From Xanthoparmelia taractica (Eukaryota > Ascomycota > Lecanoromycetes > Lecanorales > Parmeliaceae): 52,590 nt of DNA. Shown in pieces: positions 22,731-33,318 of this stretch. The position numbers and the translations under genes are program-made. The DNA lies in NCBI GenBank assembly GCA_033085395.1, contig JANQBS010000264.1, positions 1-52,590 of the forward strand, written 5' to 3'. Under the pieces are notes generated by a model that saw nothing but the letters and a program-made list of their open reading frames with translations, was not told the origin of the DNA and did no database searches. The stretch's first letter is position 1. Every line of letters starts with the position of its first letter.

Positions 22731-23271
22731 AAGGATGTATGGCGTTCGTATGCTATTGCTGTTCGGGAGATTGGTGATGCGCACCCGCAGATACATATGT
22801 AGGGGGAAGGGTTGGGAAAGGGTTGGTTGTGGCTTCTCATGGTCGGAGTCAGTGTCGTGCTTTTCTTGGGAAATGCTGACGCGTTGATGACGAGCGCGCG
22901 CTTTGCTGAGAGGATGTAGATGAGAAAAAGGTTATGGATGAGTATTCCAGCGTTCACGTGTGGCAAGCGCGAAGTGTCGCATATTTCAGACGCATGGACC
23001 CTGCAAGTATTAGTTAGGGGCTTGGTTAGATACAAGCTTCTTAGCTATAAATAGGCTGTCTGCCAGAGATTCAATCCATCCTTCTTACACATCACGTGTT
23101 TTATCTAGTATTCGTAGCGTGCGTTGCAACACGATGTATCAGTGGGCATATCTCGCGATATTTGAATGCCCAATCGCGTGGATCATGGCGTAACGGAGCG
23201 GCGCTGTCATCGTGGTTGCTTTGCTCGCTTTTGCTCAAAGGTGACGATCGGTTTACTCCAGGCACCTTAAC

Positions 23272-23784
23272 TCAACTCGCGGGATCAAGCAAACGGAAAG
23301 AACCAGTTCCCAAAGTCAATATCTGCCCACCATTGTACTTCTTGAATACCATGTCAGCATCGACGAACCCATAAGTACGGCCCCATTCCAGAATCCCCAG
23401 AATCAGCATGAGACAGTACGTCCGATACATGCGCTGCGCAGCGTTCATCCTGAGTTCCGCCCGGCCGGATCTGAAAACCAGGTCATTGGCGATGGGTATG
23501 TCGGACTGGGTCCAGTGCGTGTAGATTTCAAGCTCGATTGCTACGAGGCCATTGTGGACGCAATTGGCGGCGTCTTGGTTGGGGATGGGGCGGCCGAAAC
23601 TGCTAAGGATTATGTGGAAGTCGGTGAACGAGACGGCGAAATCGAGGGGTGCATGCCTGGTGGTTGTGTTGGTGGATGTAGCGTTGGTGACGCATAGGGA
23701 GCTCGCGTTGCAGACATCTTCCGGGAGGGGGAGGGACAGTCCCGAAGTCAGGGAAAGAAGTTGAAAGAGTATGATGGAGAGCAT
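23272..23784 (-). CDS. Small secreted protein, single FGRPI-type domain
   Basis: A single exon of 170 residues from ATG 23784. An earlier in-frame ATG at 23931 is less likely, because the later one opens directly onto a signal peptide (MLSIILFQLLSLTSGLSLPLP). The mature part has a short Asn/Thr-rich segment with potential N-glycosylation sites (NAS, NAT, NTT). A domain follows that shares its order of features with both halves of the protein at 26821-28023: hydrophobic strand, FGRPI, an amphipathic helix (NGLVAIELEIYTHW), IPxxxxxF, a second helix region (YRTYCLMLILGILEWG) and a Gly-rich end (YNGGQILTLGTGSF). No enzymatic motif is seen. The genes lie 3 kb apart in opposite orientation, so they probably arose by local duplication. 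Apoplastic or effector-like role is inference only. Confidence 0.75.
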   Translation of the reverse strand: MLSIILFQLLSLTSGLSLPLPEDVCNASSLCVTNATSTNTTTRHAPLDFAVSFTDFHIILSSFGRPIPNQDAANCVHNGLVAIELEIYTHWTQSDIPIANDLVFRSGRAELRMNAAQRMYRTYCLMLILGILEWGRTYGFVDADMVFKKYNGGQILTLGTGSFRLLDPAS

Positions 23785-24386
23785 TGATCCGAGAGATATT
23801 ATGCTTGAGATACCAACAATTGTGTCAGAAGGTTCTTGCGCCGGATTAGATGGGTGGTGAAGGAAGAACTGCCTAGAGAAGAGCGCTGAACGTTGATGTT
23901 TATATGGAGTGTATGGATGAGCTTTGGGCAACTAGCGCAAGTCGCTACTCGCAAAATTCAGTCAAAAATCCATTGTAGACACGTGTTGCGGATGTCCAAG
24001 CACCCATTATGCGACAGCGGAATCTCAAAGGTAACCGATTGAATGAGAAGGTTGGTTTGCGAGAAGCATGGTGCTTTATGTCCGAGCTTCGATGTGAAAA
24101 AGCTCCTGGGATTAGTGCAAAAACGCGGCAACTCATGTCCAAATCGGGGAACGCACGGATTAATAAAATAATGGTTCCTGGCAGTAACTTCAGGGCCAAA
24201 GGACCTCCTGACCCCATATCTGCGACATTTGCTTGTGATGCACAAGGGTTACGGGCAGCCATACCGTAGAGTAATCGAAGAGGCACGTTCAAGAAGACCT
24301 GCTATAACAAACGGATCGATCCAGCATTGACCCTACACTATACCGGCTTGCTCGAGCAGCAGCTAATCCCCCCGTTGCCTTCTTCG

Positions 24387-24702
24387 TTACATGCTGGCTT
24401 TCTCTTGCTCTTCAAGGCGCTGCCACTTCACCTCGAACTTCATCCGTGCTGAGGCCTTTGACTGGAATTGTAGCTTGTCCATGGATCGAGAATTTCTTTT
24501 CCGAACTTGCCTGGATTCTAAGGTCTCGAGAAGGGCCAAGTCTCTGGTGAAGATTAGAAGTGAAGTATGAATCCATCTACTGTAGCAAAGACTGGATGTG
24601 TAGTGGATTCTTACCTCTTGGAAGGCCACCATCAAGCGCGGTAAGCGCGGCCGCTGGTTTGAGGCTCTCAGGTGTTTCCACTTTACCATACACGTCTACC
24701 AT
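24387..24702 (-). CDS. Small hypothetical protein, two exons
   Basis: Minus strand, exons 24702-24615 and 24541-24387, 80 residues. ATG 24702 follows an in-frame TAA two codons upstream. The donor is CAAGAG|GTAAGA. The acceptor that keeps frame is CCAGAG, joining GGLPR to DLALLETLESRQVRKRNSRS. The C-terminal half is basic and helical (FEVKWQRLEEQEKASM). The first exon is VDVYGKVETPESLKPAAALTALDGG. No family is recognised, and the acceptor is one of two overlapping AGs, so the model could be wrong. It sits between the two FGRPI-type secreted genes. Confidence 0.4.
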
Positions 24703-25517
24703 TCCTTAGTCTCTACCTAGCTAGCAAGCCAGGGCGTTACTACTGCAGAGTCTGGAAGCTTGAGATGGGATTAGGCGGCATAGTAGCACTTGTTAGGAGC
24801 ATATGGTTCATCACGGTTTGTGTTGGGATAATTGGGAGGGCAGCGAGAGCGAGACGGACAGCCAGTGCGACAAGCTCTCTGCGTAGACATCCGCTTTCTT
24901 TGCTCCTAAAATTTACCCAGAAGACTTTAGTGGGTTTACCTGACAGCCACTGGTGTTGCCCTGGAAACCAGAAGTGATTCTGTCTGCACCGCGAACCAAA
25001 GCAAATCGTTGCATGAATATCTCCTCAGAAATTGAGGTTTGCACTCAGCCGAAACATATCGACTTGGCTGAAAGCTCGATCATCTCGTCGAAGGTCAACT
25101 TCAATCTTGTTGCAAACTTCCCACCGGAGATAGACCTTTCAGACCAGTGCCCGGACTTGACCGAGTCAATTTATTCGCAGGACACTTACGAGGTTTTGAC
25201 ACATCGACAGATCTTGTAAGCCCTTTTATAACTTCCATTCCAGCGTTCTCTTCCGTCCTTCATCTATTAACTCGGTCATAAGCTCCTGGACAGCCATCAC
25301 TACCAAATGTCACATCTACTTCTTGAGAACCCTTCTTTTGGAATTTGATGACGGCTTGATTGTTATTCTATGGAGTTGAGTGCTACTTACGGTCCATGCC
25401 AAGCCATAATAGGGCTGAGATGCTGAATTCCAACACCCTCCAGACTCCCATCTTCATTTTCATCTACTCAGACACAGTTGCAGTACCTGCATTTTTTGAC
25501 CATCATCCGTACCGAAA
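24703..25517. other. Gap with one doubtful open frame
   Basis: An 88-codon forward frame at 24953-25219 is followed by TT|GTAAGC, a possible donor. The peptide (DLAESSIISSKVNFNLVANFPPEIDLSDQCPDL) has no recognised domain, and no downstream exon fits with confidence. Otherwise this is the promoter region of the BTB gene. Confidence 0.35.
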
Positions 25518-26397
25518 ATGGCGGTGCCCACTCCGACCTTCTCGAAGGGCTTCAACGATGGCTTACAACGGCAAGTGCTTACCAAGAGCTTCATATTGGA
25601 TGAACCATCTCATTTGAACGATTTTGCAGTCTATACAATGCCAATGGGGGAGACGTGACCTTTGTCTGCGGACCGCTAAACAAAAATGTACATAGCCTCC
25701 TTCTTGGGGCTCGCTCAAAGGTTTTTGATACCATGCTCAACGGTTCCTTCCAGGTAGAATTCATGTATCTAACGCATTGACTTTTGGTTTACGAGCCGCG
25801 CAGGAAGGACATGGTAAGCGGATCGAGCTGAAAGAGCAGGACCCGTACCTCGCTGCTCGAATGCTGCAACATCTCTACAGCTTTGACTACCCTGGTCACA
25901 AGATAAGCATCGGAGATGACGAAGAGTCATCCCACGTTTCTGAGCTTCACACGCACGTCCAAATGTACGCACTGGGCGATGAGTACGACATCGAGGATCT
26001 TAAGGAGGAGGCTCTATGGAAATTCGAGAAGGCCCTGGAGGCTAAGAAGGGACACGGCGATGAGCTTACAACTCTGGTCGAAGTCATACCTACCGTCTAT
26101 GCGACCACTCCCAACAGCGATCGTGGCCTTCGAGATGCTGTCGTGGCTTTCGGCGTAGACCGTCTGGAGCAGATTAAGGATCTGCCCGAATTCAGAAGCG
26201 CTGTAACTCGGGTACCGGTCTACTTGATCGAAGTGTTGCCGGGGTTTCTCAAAAGAGTTGAAAACGAGAGAAGGCGTTATAAAGAGGACTGTTCGTACTG
26301 CCGCAGCGCAGAGAATTGGGAGTTCGACGGCGTCTATTGCTGCAAGTGTAGATCTCGCCTCAGTTTACAGTACAATGCGAGGGTGCCTGCGTCCTAG
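25518..26397 (+). CDS. BTB/POZ domain protein
   Basis: Exons 25518-25570, 25630-25753 and 25804-26397, 256 residues. The BTB fold is recognisable from FSKGFNDGLQRLYNANGGDV through TFVCGPLNKNVHSLLLGARS and VFDTMLNGSFQ|EGHGKRIELKEQDP to MLQHLYSFDY and MYALGDEYDIEDLKEEALWKF. BTB domains mediate dimerisation, often with Cul3 ubiquitin ligase. A Cys cluster near the C-terminus (CSYCRS, YCCKCRSRL) may bind zinc. The first intron begins GCAAGT and ends TTTGCAG: only the GC-AG splice keeps the frame and gives the expected BTB residues (QRLYNANGGDV). The second intron (50 nt) is GT-AG. ATG 25518 has an AAAATGG context. Confidence 0.8.
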
Positions 26398-26820
26398 TCC
26401 GCCATTGATAGCGTCTTGTTGGCAGACTCTTTTATCCTGCTAGGCGACACTTGTACATCCAAGCCTCTTTCAGCTTGTCTAATTCGTCACTCTAGTCAGT
26501 ACTTGCTCATATAAAAGAGGTCTGACTGTCTTTCTCGTTCATGGCGAACAATCACAGAACTTACTTTGATAGTTCGCTACACTAGCCTGACTTTTTCAAT
26601 CGCGGATATGACCCATTTCCGACGGCCGCAAGTCGCCACCGAGAGATAACATATTGTGATATGCGATGAGCACTACAAAAGTATGGCTTCCCGTCCTCGT
26701 AACCCTGTATCATCGAACCATTTCGTTTTGGAAACGGTCGGTCAAAGTAAGGTGTACAGTTCCTTACATACTCCATCAAAGTTTGATGCATTGCCCCCCC
26801 AGCGTAATTTCACAGCCACA

Positions 26821-28023
26821 ATGCGTAAGCCGTCGGCGCTCGTTTCGACACTCATAGAATCTCTCGGCGCTCCAATCGCAATAGCAGCCTGGTTCGCGGT
26901 GTCGTCGGCAGCCGCCACCGAGATCGTCCACCAAGACGCAACCAGTATTATTTCCGGTCCAATATCCAATTCCTCCTCATCGACACCCTTCTCCGCCTCC
27001 AGCAGCTCGTTCGCACTCCAATTGCCCCAGGCAAACTATTCCCTGTCTCTTACCAAGAACATCACAGCCAACATCCAATACCACATTCCCGACACACCAA
27101 TCGATCTAATCTTTACTTTTTTCGGCAGGCCAATCCTTCATAGCACGGTAGCTGAGACTGTAGGACTCGCACTCGAGGAAATTTCGACCGAGGTGGCTCG
27201 CCACCCTACCGAGTCCATCACGGATGGGTTTTTCCTGCAACGCCATGATGGCTTGGAGATTCGAATCTATCAGTATATCGGTCAACAGGTGACGTGGTAC
27301 TTGCTGAGTCAACTTCTGCATGGTATACAGTACTACGCGGCACGGACTAGCAGGATTCACGAACTGCGGTTTGAAATCGATGTAGAGGGTAAGGGGCGGG
27401 TAGGGCACGGGGTGCTGTGGCAAACAGGTTTCGTCCGAGGCGGTAGTAGTGATGTCGCAAAACGTGCCGCTGCCGCCGCCATCCTCAACGAAACTTCTTC
27501 TTCCCCCCCGCCGCAGCAGCTCTCGATGCTCAGCACCTTGTTAACAAACTCGACCGCCCATTCCTCCTCCTCCTCCTCTTCCTCCGCCGCAATCATCGAC
27601 TCGCCCCTCATCATTCCCCCAAACCCAAACCCCAACCCCACTCTCATCCTCTCCTACCACTTCTTCGGCCCCCCAATCCTCCAAACAGCACTCTCCCGCA
27701 CCTTCGCCCTCGCCCGCCAAAGCATCCACTCGCACGTCCAACTCCACCCGCACGACCCCATCCCAAACGGCTGCTTCGAATTCCGCGCCGATGATGGTAG
27801 CAGTAGCAGTAGCAACAGGCCGATGTCCATTCGCGTCGAGGCGTACGCTGCTAATGAGATCAGTTGGCGGCTTTTGGACCATGTGCTTGAGGATGTCGAG
27901 GATGATATGGCCGGGGGGAGGCATTTGTGGGCGTGCGAGTTTGAGTTTGAGATTGAGCCGTTTCGGGAGGCGTATGGGCATGGGTTTGTGGAGTTTGATC
28001 GTGGAGGGGGGGAGGGGTTTTAG
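26821..28023 (+). CDS. Secreted protein with two tandem FGRPI-type domains
   Basis: Single exon, 400 residues. ATG 26821 sits in a good context (CACAATG). The in-frame ATG at 26656 would add 55 unlikely residues before a hydrophobic signal (GAPIAIAAWFAVSSAAA). Two related domains follow a Ser-rich linker. The first has FTFFGRPILHSTVAETVGLALEEI, HPTESI, LEIRIYQYI, VTWYLLSQLLHGI and LRFEIDVEGKGRVGHGVL. The second has LSYHFFGPPILQTALSRTFALA, HPHDPIPNGCFEF, MSIRVEAY, ISWRLLDHVLEDV and CEFEFEIEPFREAYGHGFVEF. The order of motifs matches between the halves, so this is an internal duplication. An Ala/Ser/Pro linker (SSSPPPQQ, SSSSSSSS) separates them. No catalytic residues are evident. Its single-domain relative is at 23272-23784. 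Function unknown. Confidence 0.8.
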   Translation: MRKPSALVSTLIESLGAPIAIAAWFAVSSAAATEIVHQDATSIISGPISNSSSSTPFSASSSSFALQLPQANYSLSLTKNITANIQYHIPDTPIDLIFTFFGRPILHSTVAETVGLALEEISTEVARHPTESITDGFFLQRHDGLEIRIYQYIGQQVTWYLLSQLLHGIQYYAARTSRIHELRFEIDVEGKGRVGHGVLWQTGFVRGGSSDVAKRAAAAAILNETSSSPPPQQLSMLSTLLTNSTAHSSSSSSSSAAIIDSPLIIPPNPNPNPTLILSYHFFGPPILQTALSRTFALARQSIHSHVQLHPHDPIPNGCFEFRADDGSSSSSNRPMSIRVEAYAANEISWRLLDHVLEDVEDDMAGGRHLWACEFEFEIEPFREAYGHGFVEFDRGGGEGF

Positions 28024-28783
28024 GGGGGTGGGGGATGGAGGCGGGGATTGAGGGGGTTGGGGGTGGGATGAAGTTGTGGAGGCTTTAGTACGTATGCATA
28101 CGGGTTCTTGACAGATCTGGAGAGGTGGTCATTTCTCGCGCTGAGGCGGCTATCTGATTTTCTTGGTACGGGAATGCAAGGAATGAGCAGGTGGAGCGGA
28201 TATTTGCGATTTATTTGGAATTCATATCAACGGGAAGAGCGTGATACATGATGGCTTTTGTGTTTTGAAATGGGCCATGAATAGATATGATTGACGAGAG
28301 TTGAGGCGAGCGTGCTTTTCACGTTTGAGAAGTCTCCGGATAGCATCGTCAGGTGAGGCATCATTGCCGCTTCGGATTCTCCTAGATGAAATCGGGCCCC
28401 CAGCGAACGTTGAAAGGCAACAAGATAAGAACTCGTGAATACAGTGAGCCGTTTAATGGCATGGATGCTTAGAAGATCAATATGTACATGAGGATGAGAA
28501 GGGTGTTTGGGTGTGTAGTGCTTACTTGATATGCGTGAATAATGTCTTTTGTAAAGGCAGTGTATGCGTTCAGAGGTCAAGGGCTCAGGGTGGAGAATGT
28601 CTTTCTCATAGCTTGCTTGTTAGAGCCAGTGGCCGGAAATTGATAATCACTACAGCGGATGTTAGTTTCAGAATGATGAGGACAGTTGCTTACTATTTAC
28701 AACGTTTTGTCCACCACTAGTCTATATGCAACCACACCAGAGTCTATACATGCTATACAGCAACACCATCTATATTCATGCCA
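28024..28783. other. Convergent intergenic region
   Basis: The 3' ends of the double-domain secreted gene (+) and the TLC gene (-) face each other here. The first 60 bases are G-rich. No gene, RNA or repeat is supported. Confidence 0.5.
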
Positions 28784-29719
28784 TCACTTTTTTTCGGTAT
28801 TAATTCCATCGTCTTTGCTTCTCGGCCTCTCGAACCGCTTCCTCAACGTAGCAATCATTCTCCCGAACCAATAAAAGTTCAAGACGCTCAGCGTCGTATT
28901 GCTAACAACATACGCCACCGCGAGCCACGGCGGTACCGGCAAGCCTCCGGGCGTCTCAAACGCAGTCCAGATATCCTGATACATCCTCACGCTCTGATAC
29001 GTGCCCCAGACCAAGCGACTGGTTCCGAACGTCGTGATGAGCGCGATGCCATTGACGAGCTGCGCCGTCGATCCAGTCATGCCGAGCTTATCCAGGAACC
29101 AGTGGATATTGAGAAAGGGCGTCGACAGCTCATACAGAATGAAGTTTAGACCGTAGTAATTGCAGAATGGTCGCTTGGGTTCGTCAGCATTCACTCTTCG
29201 TTTTTCAACGTCTGAGTAATTTAGAATGAGTAAGCAACTCACGAATCCCAACAACGACACCGCCAGCGCGCTCGCCGCATGCATCAGCGCTCCGGGCCCA
29301 TGCACGTCCAGACTCACGGCGCTGGTAGCCAGATCCCACAAAAAGTACCCCGCCGCGAACCCCTGCACCATGCCGCTCGCGCCCGTGTAACCCCAAACTC
29401 TCTCCCTAGGACCCATGGCCCAGCGCTCCCCGTCCATCCATATCACGGCTAGAGCGGCGGTGTTTATGCAGCTGGATTGGAGAAGCGACACGGCGTGGGC
29501 GTTCCAGTTGGTTTTTGCGCGCGGGTCAAGGGTTGGGTAGGTTTGGGGGAAGAGGTGGCGGGAGGCGAGGGGGACGATGTAGCTGTTTAGGAAGGTGTAG
29601 AGGGTGAAGGAGGGGAGGATCTCGTGGGCGTGGAGGGGGAGGGTGCGGAGGGAGAGGGTGCGGGATAGGGGGGTGGTGAGGTGGATGAGGGCGGTTGGGG
29701 CGGGGATGGGGTCGCGCAT
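28784..29719 (-). CDS. TLC (TRAM/LAG1/CLN8) domain membrane protein
   Basis: Exons 29719-29243 and 29173-28784, 288 residues after removing a 69-nt intron (GTGAGT to CCCAAG). The intron is a multiple of three with no stop, so retention would give a 311-residue form. The TLC signature is seen in QGFAAGYFLWDLATSAVS, then HAASALAVSLLGF|RPFCNYYGLNFILYELSTPFLNIHWFLDKLGM, SRLVWGTYQSV and a last helix (VVSNTTLSVLNFYWFGRMI). Six or seven hydrophobic segments fit the TMEM56/TLCD-like branch rather than ceramide synthase, which carries a Lag1 double-His motif I do not see. It is likely in the ER or plasma membrane, in lipid handling. The GC-rich 5' end has strong G/C skew. Confidence 0.85.
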   Translation of the reverse strand: MRDPIPAPTALIHLTTPLSRTLSLRTLPLHAHEILPSFTLYTFLNSYIVPLASRHLFPQTYPTLDPRAKTNWNAHAVSLLQSSCINTAALAVIWMDGERWAMGPRERVWGYTGASGMVQGFAAGYFLWDLATSAVSLDVHGPGALMHAASALAVSLLGFVSCLLILNYSDVEKRRVNADEPKRPFCNYYGLNFILYELSTPFLNIHWFLDKLGMTGSTAQLVNGIALITTFGTSRLVWGTYQSVRMYQDIWTAFETPGGLPVPPWLAVAYVVSNTTLSVLNFYWFGRMIATLRKRFERPRSKDDGINTEKK

Positions 29720-31557
29720 GTTTGGATGTTGAGGGTGGGGGTTGATGATGGGATCATGGTTCGGTCTTCATGATTGGAAGGGGAATGCTTCGACTGGCAC
29801 TGTTACTCTTTGCCATGAGTGTCCCATGCGAGTTTGTCTCTTTTTGCTGTACAGTATATAAGAGTACTCGTCATTGACTTTTGATGCCAAGACCTCTAAA
29901 TTGACTACTTTAGGCACCTTGCCGTAAGGGTCCATTAGCCTTGTCGTCCCTGCATTGTCGATCATTCAGCCCTACCGATTCCTCGGATGCTGGAAAAATA
30001 TATCTCCGACCTGCTTTTCAGATGGAAAAGTAGCAGTGGCTTGAACAAGACGTACTCACTTTTGACTCGGAATTCTTCATCAAGCCAATGCATCAGCCCA
30101 AGAGTGGTAGTTCGAGGGATACATGGTTCTTATGACCCAAGCTGGGTGCGTTTGGCGCGCCGGGAGCCGAGCTGCCATCGATGCCGCTTGAGTATATGCA
30201 ATACTGGACTTCCCACTTGAACACTAGCTTCCTCAGCGAGAGACCCGAGACCAAGTGTGTATCGCCTGATGCGGTACTATCCGATGAGCCGGTTAGAGTA
30301 GCTTGTCACCAGCTACACTGAAAATGGCAAGTGTACGATCATCAGCTCCGATGCTGTCCATATCGCTGCGGCGGTCTCCGCGCCTTGTGCATACAGGTGT
30401 TACGGCATCGAGAATCTGGAAGGCGGTTGATCTATGGCGACGCCGTCACTGTGCTGCCCAGCCAGCTCCTGTGAATGCCCGCTTTCTTGATTGCCACCAA
30501 GTCAAAGCCGATGTCCCGCTCAGATGTCTCTACCTCAATTCTAGATTGTTAAGTAAGCGCAGATCAGGCTCGGGGTGTTTCATCTACGATTTGCTACTAG
30601 AGGTTAGAGTGTGGTGACTATTAAATGTGGAATACTCTCTGAATACATACATGTAACATAAAAATCAATGTGGATTGATTGAGCATAGCAGAGTGGTTTC
30701 GATGATTTCCGCCGAAAGATATCGTCCGTGGCAACTATTGGCGTATCTGCCAAGGAGGTCTTCACCTTGGCAACTATTGCCCACTCACTCCACCAGAAGA
30801 ATCCGCCAATAGTTTTCTTGCAATGGCCATTTCATTATGCGTGTGACTGACAGCAAAGCGTGACAATGGTCCAGTCAACATACTGCCATTTCGCAATGCC
30901 CGCAGTGTGGTGTAGCTCCGAAGACGATTATAATTGTAGAAGACTGGTCTAAAGCGAAGGATCCTGCTTAAGATTAATTTTGGCCACAATATTCAATTTT
31001 CCATCAGATATATTTCCGTAGGACCTATATAAGAAACCTACTCGTTCCTGTAAGCCGCTAGTTGATTGAAACATTGCCTGCCAACCTGTCTACTCGTATA
31101 CCTCGTCAGATCCAATGATCTAGATATTGAAGGGCAATGCTTCCTCGATCGAACAATACTTGACAGGGCAGACAGTCAAGAGAAATGACATTTTTTTGGG
31201 GCTTCTCCTCGGTATGAATGACGCTTGAGAGGGCTTATCATTGGTATGGAGGACGCTTTTAATCGTTCATCCTCTAAAGACTATGGCATTCTTTAAAGAA
31301 TGTGCACAAGAACCAAGGACATTTCTCAGGACTGATACCTGAAAGAAGTGGCATGTTCAGAGACTATATATATAGCCTTACTATTTTATCAAATCGGATC
31401 CTTGTTTTTTTGGGTCGCGACAGAGGAAGGCGGGATCTAGCCATCTGTCCGTCCAGAAATTTCGTAGCTGGTGACGTAGGTTTGGTGCCAGGTTGTGTCG
31501 TCCAAATGGACAAGGACCGGAGAATCTGCTCCTCAAACGCTCACAATGACCATGATT
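29720..31557. other. 1.8-kb intergenic region with a decayed coding patch
   Basis: No intact gene. 30195-30560 has a coding relic (separate entry). The nonamer GGCAACTATTG occurs twice (about 30731 and 30769). The rest looks like ordinary non-coding sequence between the TLC promoter and the Fyv7 3' end. Confidence 0.45.
30195..30560 (+). pseudogene. Decayed coding fragment, unrecognised
   Basis: Short stretches read like protein but in different forward frames: MQYWTSHLNTSFLSERPETK near 30195-30260, then NGKCTIISSDAVHIAAAVSAP near 30322-30385, then a shifted IYGDAVTVLPSQLL near 30433-30475 and MPAFLIATKSKP. The peptide style and order suggest one old gene cut by shifts. I do not recognise the family, and chance cannot be excluded. 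Confidence 0.3.
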
Positions 31558-32237
31558 TCACGATGTCACCATCATCCTCTGCACCTTTCCCAGCAAGACC
31601 TTGCTCTCGCGCCCAAGCTTCCTCTGCCCATCCCTACCGCCCGACCTCGCCTTAGCCATGGCCTTGCGGAACCTCTCTCTCTCATCCATTTTCGCCTGCC
31701 GCTGCCGTATGCTCTCTTCGGTTTCTTTCCGGCGTCTTTCCTTCTCTTCTCTACGCTGTTGGGCAAGGTGTGCTTCTTTCCGAAAGGGTACTGGTTTCGG
31801 GCGGGGTGGTTTCCTCCGTCGTGGCGGCTGTTGTTGTTGTTGTTGTTGTTGTGTATCTCCTTCTTCTTCCATTGATGCGGGTTCCAATACATCGAGCATT
31901 GCTTGTCTCTCGGGGTGCAACTCTAATGATGCGGAGGGGTCTTCTTGAGGAGGAAGGGCGGTGGCGTAGATGGAAGGTTTTGTGTCGACCGGTTCTGTCT
32001 GCTTGAGCTTGCTGTATGATTTCTTGACCTTGGCTTTCCGTATGAGATCTTGTTTGATTTTTTGGACTGTGGATTGATTAGTCAAGTGTTTTATGTTTGG
32101 ACGGAGAAAGCACCTTTGCGTCGATGTGTGCCATCGGGTAGATTGGCAGGTCCTACAGAAAACCCCTTTTTGGGCGGCTTGATCATTGTTTCTGGGTGGT
32201 TGTGCTCATCCTCTAATGCTCTTCTTCTATGATGCAT
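31558..32237 (-). CDS. FYV7: rRNA-processing protein Fyv7-like
   Basis: Exons 32237-32114 and 32066-31558, 210 residues. The 47-nt intron runs from GTGCTT to CCACAG. Fyv7 acts in the nucleolus in small-subunit rRNA processing. Diagnostic parts are KKGFSVGPANLPDGTHRRK|VQKIKQDLIRKAKVKKSY near the start, ASLELHPERQAMLD in the middle, and the basic helical tail RPKPVPFRKEAHLAQQRREEKERRR, MDERERFRKAMAKAR, GQRKLGRESKVLLGKVQRM. A polyglutamine run (8 Q, encoded by a CAA repeat seen as TTG on the plus strand near 31838-31860) interrupts the acidic linker. ATG 32237 gives a 17-residue extension before a second Met at 32186, and either could start. Length fits fungal Fyv7. Confidence 0.85.
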
Positions 32238-32910
32238 CCGCTTATTGTTCGGTAATGGAAAGAAGAAGTTGAGAGGATTAGGGAGTACATTGGACGTATT
32301 GCACCGCTGGTGGCTTCACCATTCGTGGGGATGGTTAGGTAAGCGCATTTGAGTTGTCCGAACATCTTCCGGGGGGGTTACTACTGTATCCTACTTTTAC
32401 GGATTTGCCTATGTGCCAGGCTTCAGTTGTTGCCTTGCAAGGTTTTGGGGTTTAGGGAAGGGGGGTACAATGTACCTCAGCTTAAAATAGCGAAAGAGCC
32501 GGGGAGGTTGATAAAGTTGACTGATTGGAAAGATGTAGAGATCCGTAGTCTTCGTGTTCGCAAGCTTTCCACTGGAAGTACGAGGAGGTCACAACGCTAC
32601 GAGGAATAATTCGAAAGGGGTAGACTAAAACTTAGGGTAGTATAGGACTCATTGGGGGTAGAGCTAGAATTAGCACCCAAAGTATTGTCCGCGAAGTGGC
32701 CCCAAAGCTATTTCTCGTAGGCACTTAGTATATTCCAGACATATACTAAGCATATACGTAAATTTCATCCGAGATCGAACGGGATACACTTAGCATTAAC
32801 AAAGACCACATTGGGGTTGGAAAGCGATATGCTCAGCATTTACAAAATTTCTACTTCTACTTCTACCACTGCCGAACTTTAGTCTACCCCGTCCGAACCA
32901 ATCCCCGCAG

Positions 32911-32940
32911 GTAGTGGCAGTGGTAGTGGTAGTGGTAGTG
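32911..32940. repeat. GTAGTG hexamer microsatellite
   Basis: Five GTAGTG-like units, one reading GCAGTG. A complementary TACCACTGCC lies about 40 bp upstream, so the two could pair. Confidence 0.8.
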
Positions 32941-33212
32941 TATTCATGTGGCTAGGGGGTTAGGGCCCCCACCGGCAGTCCCGACCTGGAAGGCCATGCC
33001 GCGAAAAGAGCCCCAGCCTAGACGCCTCAAATCTAGGCTTGTCTTTCGAATCTAGAAGTACTTCGTAGACTATTACCCGCAGTTGATGGAATACTTCTTC
33101 ACCGAAACCCGCGTTCGGGCTACTTCGTATCCGTCAGGATAATTGTTAGCGTCACTCTAAGCAGGGGTCCTGGGAGGATGAGAGAGCTGAATTTCTCCGC
33201 AGTCCGACTAGC

Positions 33213-33318
33213 TACTATCCCATGGACTGGCAGGGTGTACGTTTCAGGGGCTCAGCCCTACTCGTTGGTGGGGGATGCCAAGCAAACGTACGCCATAGGC
33301 GCCAGCCCATGGGATACT
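33213..33318. repeat. Imperfect inverted repeat (about 32-bp arms)
   Basis: Left arm 33213-33244 (ACTATCCCATGGACTGGC then AGGGTGTACGTTT) pairs with right arm 33284-33318 (AAACGTACGCC, a small bulge, then GCCAGCCCATGGGATACT). The loop is about 40 bp. It may be a small foldback or MITE-like element. No duplication was found at its edges. Confidence 0.65.

Noticed and set aside
31601..31948. Cys- and Val-rich plus-strand frames over the Fyv7 exon
   Set aside because: Antisense shadows; runs of Cys or Val come from the CAA repeat that encodes polyglutamine.
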